DNA of 64,000 bases. It comes from Branchiibius sp. NY16-3462-2. Its GTDB lineage: Bacteria > Actinomycetota > Actinomycetes > Actinomycetales > Dermatophilaceae. This document shows positions 7,737 through 14,675 of this stretch, piece after piece. Made by a program: the position numbers and the translations under genes. The notes beneath the pieces were generated by a model that saw only the letters and a list, made by a program, of their open reading frames with translations, did no database searches and was not told the DNA's origin. Every line of letters begins with the position of its first letter. Positions within the stretch are counted from its first letter, which is position 1. The stretch is taken from the NCBI RefSeq assembly GCF_001594145.1, contig NZ_LVCF01000001.1:620001-684000 (forward strand), given 5' to 3'.

Positions 7737-8603
7737 CTAGGCCGGCGCCGTCGGCCCGACGGTGATGGGCAGATTGTCGATCAACCGGGTGGTGCCGACC
7801 TTGGCCGCGACGGCCAGAATCGCCGTGCCGTGGTACCACTCGGGTACCTCTTCCAACCGGACCGGATCGACCAGCACCAGATAGTCGACCTGGGCCAGCG
7901 GTTCGCGCACGAGCACGTCCCGCGCCGCGCGCCGGATCGCCGCCGGACCTCGCACGGCCTGCGCCTCGCCCGCCCGCAGCGCCTGCGACAAGGACAGCGC
8001 GGCCTCCCGGTCGGTCAAGGTCAGATAGACGTTGCGCGAGGACATGGCCAGATCGTCGGCCTCGCGGACGGTCGGCACCGCGATGACCTCGATCGGGAAA
8101 TCGAGATCGGTGGCCATCCGGCGGATGAGCAGCAACTGCTGGGCGTCCTTCTGCCCGAAGTAGGCCAGATCCGGTCGCACCAGATGGAACAACTTAGCGA
8201 CGACGGTGAGGACCCCGTCGAAATGCCCGGGTCGCAGAGCGCCTTCGAGAACCGAACCCAGCGTGCCGGCGCTGACCCGGATCCCGGGCTCTCCGTCGGG
8301 GTACATCACGTCCGGCGTCGGGGCGAAGACCAGATCCACGCCCTGCTCCCGGCAGATCTCCAGATCGGCGTTCAGCGTCCGCGGATAGCGCGACAGATCC
8401 TCACCGGCGGCGAACTGCAGCGGATTGAGGAAGATCGTGACGACGACGCTGTCGGCTTCCTGGCGGGCCTGCGCGATCAGCTGCGCGTGTCCGGGATGCA
8501 GCGCGCCCATGGTCATGACCACGGCAACCCGGCCCGGCAGCGCGGCCCGCGCGTCTCGCAACTCCTCGCGGGTGTGCACCAACTGCGTCGTCATGGCGCT
8601 CAC
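7737..8603 (-). CDS. panC: Pantothenate synthetase
   Basis: 288 residues, normal for the family. The class-I-synthetase-like nucleotide-binding site is seen as M-G-A-L-H-P-G-H (residues 32-39); the pantoate/ATP contacts F-L-N-P-L-Q-F, F-G-Q-K-D-A-Q-Q and S-S-R-N-V-Y-L are all present. It joins pantoate and beta-alanine using ATP in coenzyme A biosynthesis. Five bases separate it from the DUF2520 gene upstream, so both are one transcript. panB and panD are not in the window. The GTG at 8603 is used; an internal ATG three codons later is possible. Confidence 0.96.
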   Translation of the reverse strand: MSAMTTQLVHTREELRDARAALPGRVAVVMTMGALHPGHAQLIAQARQEADSVVVTIFLNPLQFAAGEDLSRYPRTLNADLEICREQGVDLVFAPTPDVMYPDGEPGIRVSAGTLGSVLEGALRPGHFDGVLTVVAKLFHLVRPDLAYFGQKDAQQLLLIRRMATDLDFPIEVIAVPTVREADDLAMSSRNVYLTLTDREAALSLSQALRAGEAQAVRGPAAIRRAARDVLVREPLAQVDYLVLVDPVRLEEVPEWYHGTAILAVAAKVGTTRLIDNLPITVGPTAPA

Positions 8604-8608
8604 GGTAC

Positions 8609-9493
8609 TCAGTCGTCGCCGGCCAGCAATTCGCGCAGGGGCAGCACCGCTTCGGCCGGCATCGCCCGACGCAGAGCGGCGCGTTCCAGCGTGGCTTGAG
8701 CGAGGGCCCGATACGCAGGTTCGATATCCGCGCTGTGCTTGATCAGGGCGTCGAGGTGCGCGCGGACCGTGCCGACGTCTCCCCGGGAGACGGGACCGGT
8801 GAGCGCCCGGTCCCCACGTTCGAGTGCGTTCGTGGTGGCCGCCTCGACCAGGGGTGCGATGAACCGGCCCGGATCCTCGACGCCGATCTCACGCAACACC
8901 TGCTCGGATTGCGCGATGACCGTGACCAGATGGTTGGCCGCGTGCGCCAGTGCCGCGTGGTACGCCGCCCGGTCACCTTCGGCGATCGCGACCGGCAGGC
9001 CACCGAGGTCCAGAACGAGAGCTTCGGCGACGACACCGACACCTGCGGAGGCAGTGATCGCGAACGGCGTGCCGGGCAACCGGTCGAGATCGGCCGGGGT
9101 GCCGCTGAACGTCATCACCGGATGCAGCGCGATCGCGTCCCCGTGTGCCGTGGTCACCGCGGCCAGTGCCTCGACCCCGTGGAACCCGCTGAGGTGGATC
9201 ACCAGTTTGCCTGGCCCCCAGAGCTTTTCAGCGGCAAGACCGTTGGCCAGCGGCTCGATCGCATCATCCGGTACGCCGAGGATCACCACGTCCGCCTCAC
9301 TCACCACCCGCTCGACCGGGCGGATCGGGACGCCGGGCAGGAGTTCTGCTGCGCGCTCGCGAGAGGCGTCGCTGACCGCACTGACGGCCACGATCTCGTG
9401 GCCCGCTGCCCGCAGCGCGGCGCCGATGACCGAGCCAGCCCGGCCGGCTCCTACAACACCGACGCGCAGATTGGGCCGGGACAGTTCGCTCAC
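8609..9493 (-). CDS. Rossmann-fold and DUF2520 domain protein (PanC-linked)
   Basis: 294 residues: an N-terminal NAD(P)-binding fold with G-V-V-G-A-G-R-A-G (residues 13-21), a middle segment with the I-H-L-S-G and H-P-V-M-T-F motifs, and a helical DUF2520 C-terminal half (H-A-A-L-A-H-A-A-N-H-L-V). The architecture resembles 6-phosphogluconate-dehydrogenase-like reductases. Its position directly before panC in many actinobacteria suggests a role in pantoate formation, for example as ketopantoate reductase, but this is inference. The GTG start at 9493 has TAACGT eight bases upstream on the minus strand and no Shine-Dalgarno site. Confidence 0.87.
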   Translation of the reverse strand: MSELSRPNLRVGVVGAGRAGSVIGAALRAAGHEIVAVSAVSDASRERAAELLPGVPIRPVERVVSEADVVILGVPDDAIEPLANGLAAEKLWGPGKLVIHLSGFHGVEALAAVTTAHGDAIALHPVMTFSGTPADLDRLPGTPFAITASAGVGVVAEALVLDLGGLPVAIAEGDRAAYHAALAHAANHLVTVIAQSEQVLREIGVEDPGRFIAPLVEAATTNALERGDRALTGPVSRGDVGTVRAHLDALIKHSADIEPAYRALAQATLERAALRRAMPAEAVLPLRELLAGDD

Positions 9494-9501
9494 GCTGCCT
9501 G

Positions 9502-9507
9502 ACGTTA
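9502..9507 (-). promoter_or_regulatory. -10-like box TAACGT before the DUF2520-panC operon
   Basis: TAACGT on the minus strand ends eight bases before the GTG at 9493, matching a TANNNT -10 element for a leaderless or near-leaderless transcript. Confidence 0.4.
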
Positions 9508-9677
9508 CGTCACTTCCACGCTATTTGCGACGTCTCTTTCGATTGCCGCGAGTGAGATATACCTGGGTACTGCCAATACAACCAAGGGAATGAACAAGAG
9601 AACTACCCATACGGTCCTCATATAAAAATCTCTTGCACGTCGCCAAGAATGAATTTCTCCCCACGTGCGAACACCGA

Positions 9678-9734
9678 CTTCGAGGAGGTCACCGGAGTGG
9701 ATCAGTCACTTGGTGATTCACCTCCCCCTCGAAG
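9678..9734 (-). terminator. Imperfect long hairpin between the small membrane gene and DUF2520
   Basis: The left arm cttcgaggaggtcacc (9678-9693) is complementary, with a few bulged bases, to the segment ending ctcgaag at 9734. It lies just downstream of the stop of the minus-strand gene at 9745. There is no strong U-tract, so termination is a guess; a folded regulatory element is equally possible. Confidence 0.35.
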
Positions 9735-9744
9735 AGGAGACGAA

Positions 9745-9957
9745 CTAGTCCTCCGCCTGTGCCTGACGAACTGCCAACAGGCCACACACCACGGATAGGA
9801 CTGATACGGCCAGCGTGACCCAAAGGATCCACGCAAACCCGAAGATGATCCAACTCGCAATCACAAACGCGATACCAATCCCACCCGTACCGATGAGGAT
9901 GATCGGCCCCACCAGTTCGTTTTGTCCGTTTTTCATGCCAGCACACTCATTCGCCAT
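9745..9957 (-). CDS. Small two-helix membrane protein
   Basis: 70 residues with two hydrophobic segments (LVGPIILIGTGGIGIAFVIA and WIIFGFAWILWVTLAVSVL, separated by a few residues) and a short polar tail. I do not recognise the family. Third codon positions are much less G/C-rich than in neighbouring genes, and the surrounding 9494-10161 stretch is also AT-richer, so this patch may be acquired or fast-evolving. No Shine-Dalgarno site precedes the ATG at 9957 or the internal ATG seven codons later, so the start is uncertain. Confidence 0.5.
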   Translation of the reverse strand: MANECAGMKNGQNELVGPIILIGTGGIGIAFVIASWIIFGFAWILWVTLAVSVLSVVCGLLAVRQAQAED

Positions 9958-10161
9958 GGTGATGATAAGGATTGCTGTAGTCGAGCCGACTCGAATTTCG
10001 GGGACATTCGTCGTGACATCCTACGCCGCAACATGACCCCACCCCTCCGTAAGGCCGGGGCCACAGCGACCAGGACTGAACAAAGCGAATTCGGCGGTAT
10101 CCGCATGGACTCGCGGGCTCTCTGAATGGTTGTCCGGGTGCCCTGCCTACAGTGGGTTGCC
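9958..10161. other. AT-richer intergenic region
   Basis: Between the small membrane gene (minus) and the methyltransferase (plus) I see no supported gene. The only recognisable element is TACAGT at 10148-10153, eight bases before the ATG at 10162, a probable -10 box for the plus-strand gene. Confidence 0.4.
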
Positions 10162-11100
10162 ATGGCACCGCGTCCGCTGTCCGTCGCGTGGCAGGACGCT
10201 CTCTACGGCGATCACGGTTTCTACCGCCGGCCCCGCGGCCCGGCAGGGCACTTCGCAACTTCGGCCCAGGGCGTCCCCGGGGTGTCGCACCTGTACGTCG
10301 AGTCTCTCCTTGCGATGGCGGATCGCCTGGGCGCGACCCATCTGGTCGATCTTGGTGCCGGCCGCGGGGAGTTGCTCACTTCGCTGCATGCGCAGGCACC
10401 ACGGTTGCGGCTGACGGGAGTCGACGTCGTCGACCGGCCGGCCGACCTACCGCCAGGCATCGATTGGGTTCTCTCCCCCGGCGGCGATGGACTTCCGGCG
10501 TTGCCCGTCGGCGCCGACACACTGGTCGTTGCCAACGAGTGGCTCGACGTCGTGCCGTGCACGGTCGCCGAGTGGGATGGTGATCGGTGGCGCGTGGTGC
10601 ACGAGGACAACTCGCTGGGCGATGAGCCGAGCGATGACGAACGTGCGTGGCAGCAGCGCTGGTGGCCGGTGGCAGATCCGATCCCCGGTGACCGCGTCGA
10701 GATCGGCCTCACCCGGGACCGGGCCTTCGCCGACCTGCGCGCGAATGGCGCCGCGGTCGTTGCCATCGACTACGGCCACTTCCGCGACGACCGACCCGAC
10801 AGCGGGACCCTGATGGGTTATCGCCATGGGGTCGGGGTCCAACCGCTGTTCGACGGAAGCACCGACGTCACCGCCCACGTGGCGATGGACTCACTCGGCG
10901 CCGACGAGCTGATCACCCAGCGAGAAGCGTTCTCGCGTCTGGGAATTCGTGCCGACCAACCGTCGCTCGACCTGGCCAGCACGGATCCGGCCGGCTACCT
11001 GGCAGGCTTGGCTCGGCGTACCGCACTGGCGGCCGCCCGCGATCCCGCCGGACTCGGCGGCTTCTGGTGGGCGCTCAGTTGCCCGCTTGACGCGCCCTGA
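10162..11100 (+). CDS. MidA/NDUFAF7-family SAM-dependent methyltransferase
   Basis: 312 residues. A class I methyltransferase core is visible: V-D-L-G-A-G-R-G-E-L-L (SAM motif I), then V-A-N-E-W-L-D-V-V-P, the hallmark N-E-x-x-D segment of the MidA/NDUFAF7 (DUF185) family, and A-I-D-Y-G-H. Mitochondrial NDUFAF7 dimethylates an arginine of the complex I subunit NDUFS2, the NuoD homologue. A NuoD-like gene lies 1.6 kb downstream on the same strand, which makes it the obvious candidate substrate. I chose the ATG at 10162, with TACAGT eight bases upstream, over a GTG-type start at 10126. The last 26 bases overlap the convergent CGNR gene. Confidence 0.88.
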   Translation: MAPRPLSVAWQDALYGDHGFYRRPRGPAGHFATSAQGVPGVSHLYVESLLAMADRLGATHLVDLGAGRGELLTSLHAQAPRLRLTGVDVVDRPADLPPGIDWVLSPGGDGLPALPVGADTLVVANEWLDVVPCTVAEWDGDRWRVVHEDNSLGDEPSDDERAWQQRWWPVADPIPGDRVEIGLTRDRAFADLRANGAAVVAIDYGHFRDDRPDSGTLMGYRHGVGVQPLFDGSTDVTAHVAMDSLGADELITQREAFSRLGIRADQPSLDLASTDPAGYLAGLARRTALAAARDPAGLGGFWWALSCPLDAP

Positions 11101-11614
11101 AGGCGGCCACGTTGAGCCGGTTGCCGCAGCCGGCGTCGCAGAAGCGCCGGGAACGGTTCTTGGTCAGATCGATGAGGACGTCGTCGCAGTCGTCAGCGGC
11201 ACAGACGCGTAAACGGTCGAATTCGCCGTCCCGGATCACATCGACAACGGCCATCGCCGCCTCGACCACCATCCGCGTCGCCAGCGGCGCATCCGAGGGC
11301 GTGGCGTGCAGATGCCAGTCGTACTCATCGTGTTTGACCAGTTGAGGCACCGCGTTGGCCTGTTCCAGGAGGGCATTCACCCGCGCGACCGCTGTGTCTT
11401 CGTCGGGCGCCCAGAGCGACCGCACCTGCGCTCGCACCCCACGAACTGCAGCTACTTCGGCTGGTGTGCCAAGAACTGTCCCGGTCCAGCCCCAGGTGCG
11501 CACGAAGTCGGCCAGGTCATCGACCGTGCTCAACGCATCGGGATCGGCATGCTCGGAATTGGCCAGTGCCGCCGCCGCTCGCAGCGCCATGTCGGTGTCG
11601 TAGCCGAAGGCCAC
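11075..11614 (-). CDS. CGNR zinc-finger / ABATE-domain regulator
   Basis: 179 residues. The C-terminal 45 residues carry the CGNR treble-clef zinc site: C-A-A-D-D-C, then F-C-D-A-G-C-G-N-R. The N-terminal part fits the ABATE (stress-ligand-binding) domain found with it. Such proteins are putative one-component transcription regulators. The GTG at 11614 is preceded by GGAAGGAG at good spacing. It is divergent from the EamA exporter across a region with three GCTAAC half-sites, so it may control itself and the exporter. Confidence 0.88.
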   Translation of the reverse strand: MAFGYDTDMALRAAAALANSEHADPDALSTVDDLADFVRTWGWTGTVLGTPAEVAAVRGVRAQVRSLWAPDEDTAVARVNALLEQANAVPQLVKHDEYDWHLHATPSDAPLATRMVVEAAMAVVDVIRDGEFDRLRVCAADDCDDVLIDLTKNRSRRFCDAGCGNRLNVAAFRARQAGN

Positions 11615-11633
11615 GCCCGTCTCCTTCCGTAAG

Positions 11634-11712
11634 GGGCTAACCGGTCGTTGACCGCTAACGAGACCACGGCCTAGGCTGACCCAATCGTCACGAGTATAGA
11701 TCTCGTTAGCCC
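11634..11712. promoter_or_regulatory. Divergent promoter with GCTAAC inverted-repeat operator
   Basis: GCTAACGAGA (11654-11663) and its exact reverse complement TCTCGTTAGC (11701-11710) form a 10-base inverted repeat with 37 bases between the arms; a third GGGCTAAC at 11634-11641 is the reverse complement of GTTAGCCC at 11705-11712. TATAGA/TATACT -10-like boxes overlap at 11693-11700 between the arms, one on each strand, and TTGACC-N18-TAGGCT (11648-11677) is a second possible plus-strand promoter. The layout suits repression of both the CGNR and EamA genes. Confidence 0.6.
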
Positions 11713-11727
11713 ATTACAGGAGGTGTC

Positions 11728-12708
11728 ATGAGCGCCACCGCCCCCGACGCCGTCGTCCCGGACCTGTCGAAGGACACCTCCGCACAGGGTCACCACCGGT
11801 TCGCCGGCCTGCTCTTCGCGATCGCCTCGGCCGCGGCCTTCGGGATGTCCGGCCCGTTCGCGAAGTCGCTGCTGCACGCCGGCTGGACCCCGGCAGCGGC
11901 CGTGACCGGCCGGATCGTGATCGCCGCCCTCGTCCTGCTGCCGATCACCGTGTGGCAGATGCGCGGCCGCTGGCACCTGGTGCTGCCCAACTGGCGCCCG
12001 ATCGCTGGATACGGGCTGGCCGGGGTCGCGGGTGCGCAACTGGCCTACTTCAGCGCTATCCAGACCTTGTCGATCGGGGTCGCGCTGCTACTCGAATACA
12101 CCGCTCCGCTGTGGCTGGTGCTACTCGCCTGGGTGACCACTCGGCGTACGCCGCATCGCTTGGTCCTGCTCGGTGCCGCGGCCTCGATCGTCGGACTTCT
12201 GTTGGTGCTCAACGTCTTTGGCGGTGCGCAGTTGTCGGGCGCCGGGGTCCTCTGGGGACTGGTCGCGGCCGGTTGCGCCGCAGCGTACTTCATCATCGCC
12301 AGCAATCCCGGTGGCGGGTTGCCATCCCTCGCGCTCGCCGGGATCAGTATGCAGCTCGGGGCGCTGGCCCTGATCGTGGCCGGTCTGACCGGCATCGTCG
12401 ACGTGCATGCGAGCACCGCGCCGGTTGAGCTAGCCGGTCACTCGACCTCGTTCGTCGTTCCCCTGCTCGGCATCGCCGTCATCTCCGCGGCGTTCGCCTA
12501 CGTGACCGGCGTGGTCGCAGCGCGCGACCTGGGGGCCCGGGTCGCATCGTTCGTGGCGCTGTCCGAGGTGTTGTTCGCGGTGTTGTTCGCCTGGTTGCTG
12601 GCCGGCGAGGTCCCCGCGGTCATCCAACTGATCGGCGGATTCATCGTGATCGGCGGCGTGGTCCTGGTGCGGCTGGGCGAGTCCCGGGACACGCGACTGG
12701 CAGACTAG
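11728..12708 (+). CDS. EamA-family (drug/metabolite superfamily) transporter
   Basis: 326 residues with about ten transmembrane helices arranged as two five-helix EamA repeats; residues 1-24 are a polar cytoplasmic start. The second repeat begins near L-S-G-A-G-V-L-W-G and ends with the conserved E-V-L-F-A-V-L-F-A-W-L-L-A-G-E helix. Such proteins export amino acids or other small metabolites; the substrate cannot be read from the sequence. A strong AGGAGGTG ribosome site precedes the ATG at 11728. It is divergent from the CGNR regulator, and only five bases separate it from the NuoD-like gene. Confidence 0.9.
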   Translation: MSATAPDAVVPDLSKDTSAQGHHRFAGLLFAIASAAAFGMSGPFAKSLLHAGWTPAAAVTGRIVIAALVLLPITVWQMRGRWHLVLPNWRPIAGYGLAGVAGAQLAYFSAIQTLSIGVALLLEYTAPLWLVLLAWVTTRRTPHRLVLLGAAASIVGLLLVLNVFGGAQLSGAGVLWGLVAAGCAAAYFIIASNPGGGLPSLALAGISMQLGALALIVAGLTGIVDVHASTAPVELAGHSTSFVVPLLGIAVISAAFAYVTGVVAARDLGARVASFVALSEVLFAVLFAWLLAGEVPAVIQLIGGFIVIGGVVLVRLGESRDTRLAD

Positions 12709-12713
12709 CCAGC

Positions 12714-13874
12714 ATGGCCACCCGCGAAGTCACCGTCGGCGTCGGAGCCGCCGGACTGGCCACCGCGGACATGGTGCTCAACATCGGCCCGCAACACCCC
12801 GCGACGCATGGTGTGCTGCGGCTGCGGGTCACCCTGGACGGGGAGCGGATCGTCACGGCCGAGCCGATCGTCGGCTACATGCACCGGGGCGCGGAGAAAC
12901 TCTTCGAGGTGCGCGACTACCGGCAGATCATGGTGCTGGCCAACCGGCACGACTGGTTGTCCGCGTTCAGTAGCGAGATAGGACTTGCCCTGCTGGTGGA
13001 GCGAATGCTGGGGATGGAGGTCCCGGAGCGCGCCACCTGGACCCGCACCCTGCTCGCTGAGCTCAACCGGGTGCTGAACCACCTGATGTTCGCCGGGTCC
13101 TATCCCCTCGAACTCGGCGCGATGACGCCGATCTTCTACTCCTTCCGTGAGCGTGAGGAGTTGCAGGCCGTCATGGAGCAGATCTCCGGCGGCCGGATGC
13201 ACTACATGTTCAACCGGGTCGGGGGCCTGCGCGACGAACTGCCGGCGGGCTGGCTGGACAACGTGTCATCCGCTGTCGCGGCCGTGCGCCGACGCCTACC
13301 GGACCTGGAAGGAATGCTGCTGGGCAACGAGATCCTCACCGCCCGCACCCGCGGGGTGGGGGTGCTCGACCAGGGCACCATATCGGCGTACGGCGTGAGC
13401 GGACCCATCGCACGCGCCTCGGGCCTGGACGTGGACCTGCGCCGTGATCAGCCCTATTTGGCGTACGCCGAGTTGTTCGGTCCCAGCGGACCGGGCCGGG
13501 TCGTGACGCGGACCGAAGGGGACTGCTTGGCCCGCTTCGAGGTGCTGCTGGAGCAGATCCACGTCAGCCTGGATCTCGCGGACGCGTGTGTCGAGCGGTT
13601 GCGGTCGCTGCCGGCAGGACCGGTGAATCTGAAGCTGCCCAAGGTGCTGAAGGTGCCGGAAGGCACTGACTACCTCGCGACGGAGAACCCGCTGGGGTTC
13701 AACGGGTACTACCTCGTCTCGCGTGGGGAGAAGACGCCGTGGCGATTGAAGCTGCGGTCCGCGTCGTTCAACAACGTCTCGGCCCTCGCGCAGATGCTGC
13801 CCGGCCAGTTGCTCGCCGACATGGTCGCGATCCTGGGCTCGATGTTCTTCGTGGTCGGAGATATCGATAAGTAG
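12714..13874 (+). CDS. Orphan NuoD-like (complex I 49-kDa) protein
   Basis: 386 residues aligning along its length with NuoD/NDUFS2: L-N-I-G-P-Q-H-P-A-T-H-G-V-L-R-L near residue 25, M-H-R-G-A-E-K-L (residues 56-63), L-N-R-V-L-N-H-L, G-A-M-T-P-I-F-Y, and a VVGDID end. No other nuo gene is in the window. Arg58 occupies the position of the NDUFS2 arginine methylated by NDUFAF7. The usual quinone-site tyrosine (L-D-Y in NDUFS2) reads H-D-W here (Trp81), by my hand alignment. This could be a specialised hydrogenase/complex-I-like subunit or the cell's relocated NuoD. It follows the EamA gene by five bases without a clear ribosome site. Confidence 0.85.
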   Translation: MATREVTVGVGAAGLATADMVLNIGPQHPATHGVLRLRVTLDGERIVTAEPIVGYMHRGAEKLFEVRDYRQIMVLANRHDWLSAFSSEIGLALLVERMLGMEVPERATWTRTLLAELNRVLNHLMFAGSYPLELGAMTPIFYSFREREELQAVMEQISGGRMHYMFNRVGGLRDELPAGWLDNVSSAVAAVRRRLPDLEGMLLGNEILTARTRGVGVLDQGTISAYGVSGPIARASGLDVDLRRDQPYLAYAELFGPSGPGRVVTRTEGDCLARFEVLLEQIHVSLDLADACVERLRSLPAGPVNLKLPKVLKVPEGTDYLATENPLGFNGYYLVSRGEKTPWRLKLRSASFNNVSALAQMLPGQLLADMVAILGSMFFVVGDIDK

Positions 13875-13877
13875 TCG

Positions 13878-14675
13878 CTAGCCGGCCAGGTTTGCCCACA
13901 CCACCCAGTTGCCCTCGAAGTGGCCGTTCTTGATCGGTGTCTTCGGATCACAGGTGATCAGTCGCAGTACTGGCGTCGCGCTACCGCTGTCCCACACGGT
14001 GCCGTCTTTGCTCAGTGTCGACTTGGGTTTCCCGGCTGATTTCGTGGCCACGAAGGTGACCTGGTCGCCGCTGCTGTAACGCACGATGATCTTGTCCCCG
14101 GGGACCACCTGCGGCAGGTTGTAGAACGAGTCAGGGATCCCGCCGTACGTGACGTGGCCGGCCAGGATCGACGCGCCGCGATAGCCGGGCAGCGCCCAAC
14201 CGCGGTCGTTCAGGTAGCCGGCGACACCGCCTGGGGGCGCGAGAATCCCTTGCGGATCCACAAAGATCGGTATCAGCGACGCGTTGACGATGGTCGTGCC
14301 CGCCGTATTGAAGACGAACACCCGGGTCGGCGATCCCTGGGGCGCAGCAGTGTTGTGTCCGGACACTGCGGCGCCGCTTCCGTGCGACGTCGGTGCGCTC
14401 GCAGAGGGTGCTGACCCACCCGAGGCCGACGACGACGAAGCCGAAGAAGCCGAGGACGGTGAAGACGACGCAGGCTCCGACGACGATGCTGCGGCGCCGG
14501 TGGTCGGCGGAACGTACTGCGGAATCGACGGAGCGGCCACGCTGCCCAGAGTGGTCGCCGGGCTGGCGCTCTGGGACTGCGCACACCCAGCGGCGACGGA
14601 CACGATGCCCGCCGCCGCCAGGGTGGCTCCCGCTACTGCGAGAACAGAACGCTTCGTCTTGTTACTGCTGCTCAC
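13878..14675 (-). CDS. Class F-type sortase, probable lipoprotein
   Basis: 265 residues from the GTG at 14675, which lies inside the end of the upstream gene (14-base overlap). A hydrophobic segment ends in V-A-A-G-C (Cys31), a plausible lipobox, followed by a 75-residue Ser/Ala/Pro linker. The catalytic domain has the sortase His in I-L-A-G-H-V (His174) and Cys in L-R-L-I-T-C (Cys242). No arginine occurs after that Cys, although sortases normally use one there to stabilise the transition state. Its presumed substrate is the surface protein encoded immediately upstream. A start at 14711 is also open but lacks support. Confidence 0.8.
   Translation of the reverse strand: MSSSNKTKRSVLAVAGATLAAAGIVSVAAGCAQSQSASPATTLGSVAAPSIPQYVPPTTGAAASSSEPASSSPSSASSASSSSASGGSAPSASAPTSHGSGAAVSGHNTAAPQGSPTRVFVFNTAGTTIVNASLIPIFVDPQGILAPPGGVAGYLNDRGWALPGYRGASILAGHVTYGGIPDSFYNLPQVVPGDKIIVRYSSGDQVTFVATKSAGKPKSTLSKDGTVWDSGSATPVLRLITCDPKTPIKNGHFEGNWVVWANLAG

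Noticed and set aside
9494..9677. Short plus- and minus-strand frames in the AT-richer gap
   Set aside because: All are under 40 codons or lack start context and similarity.
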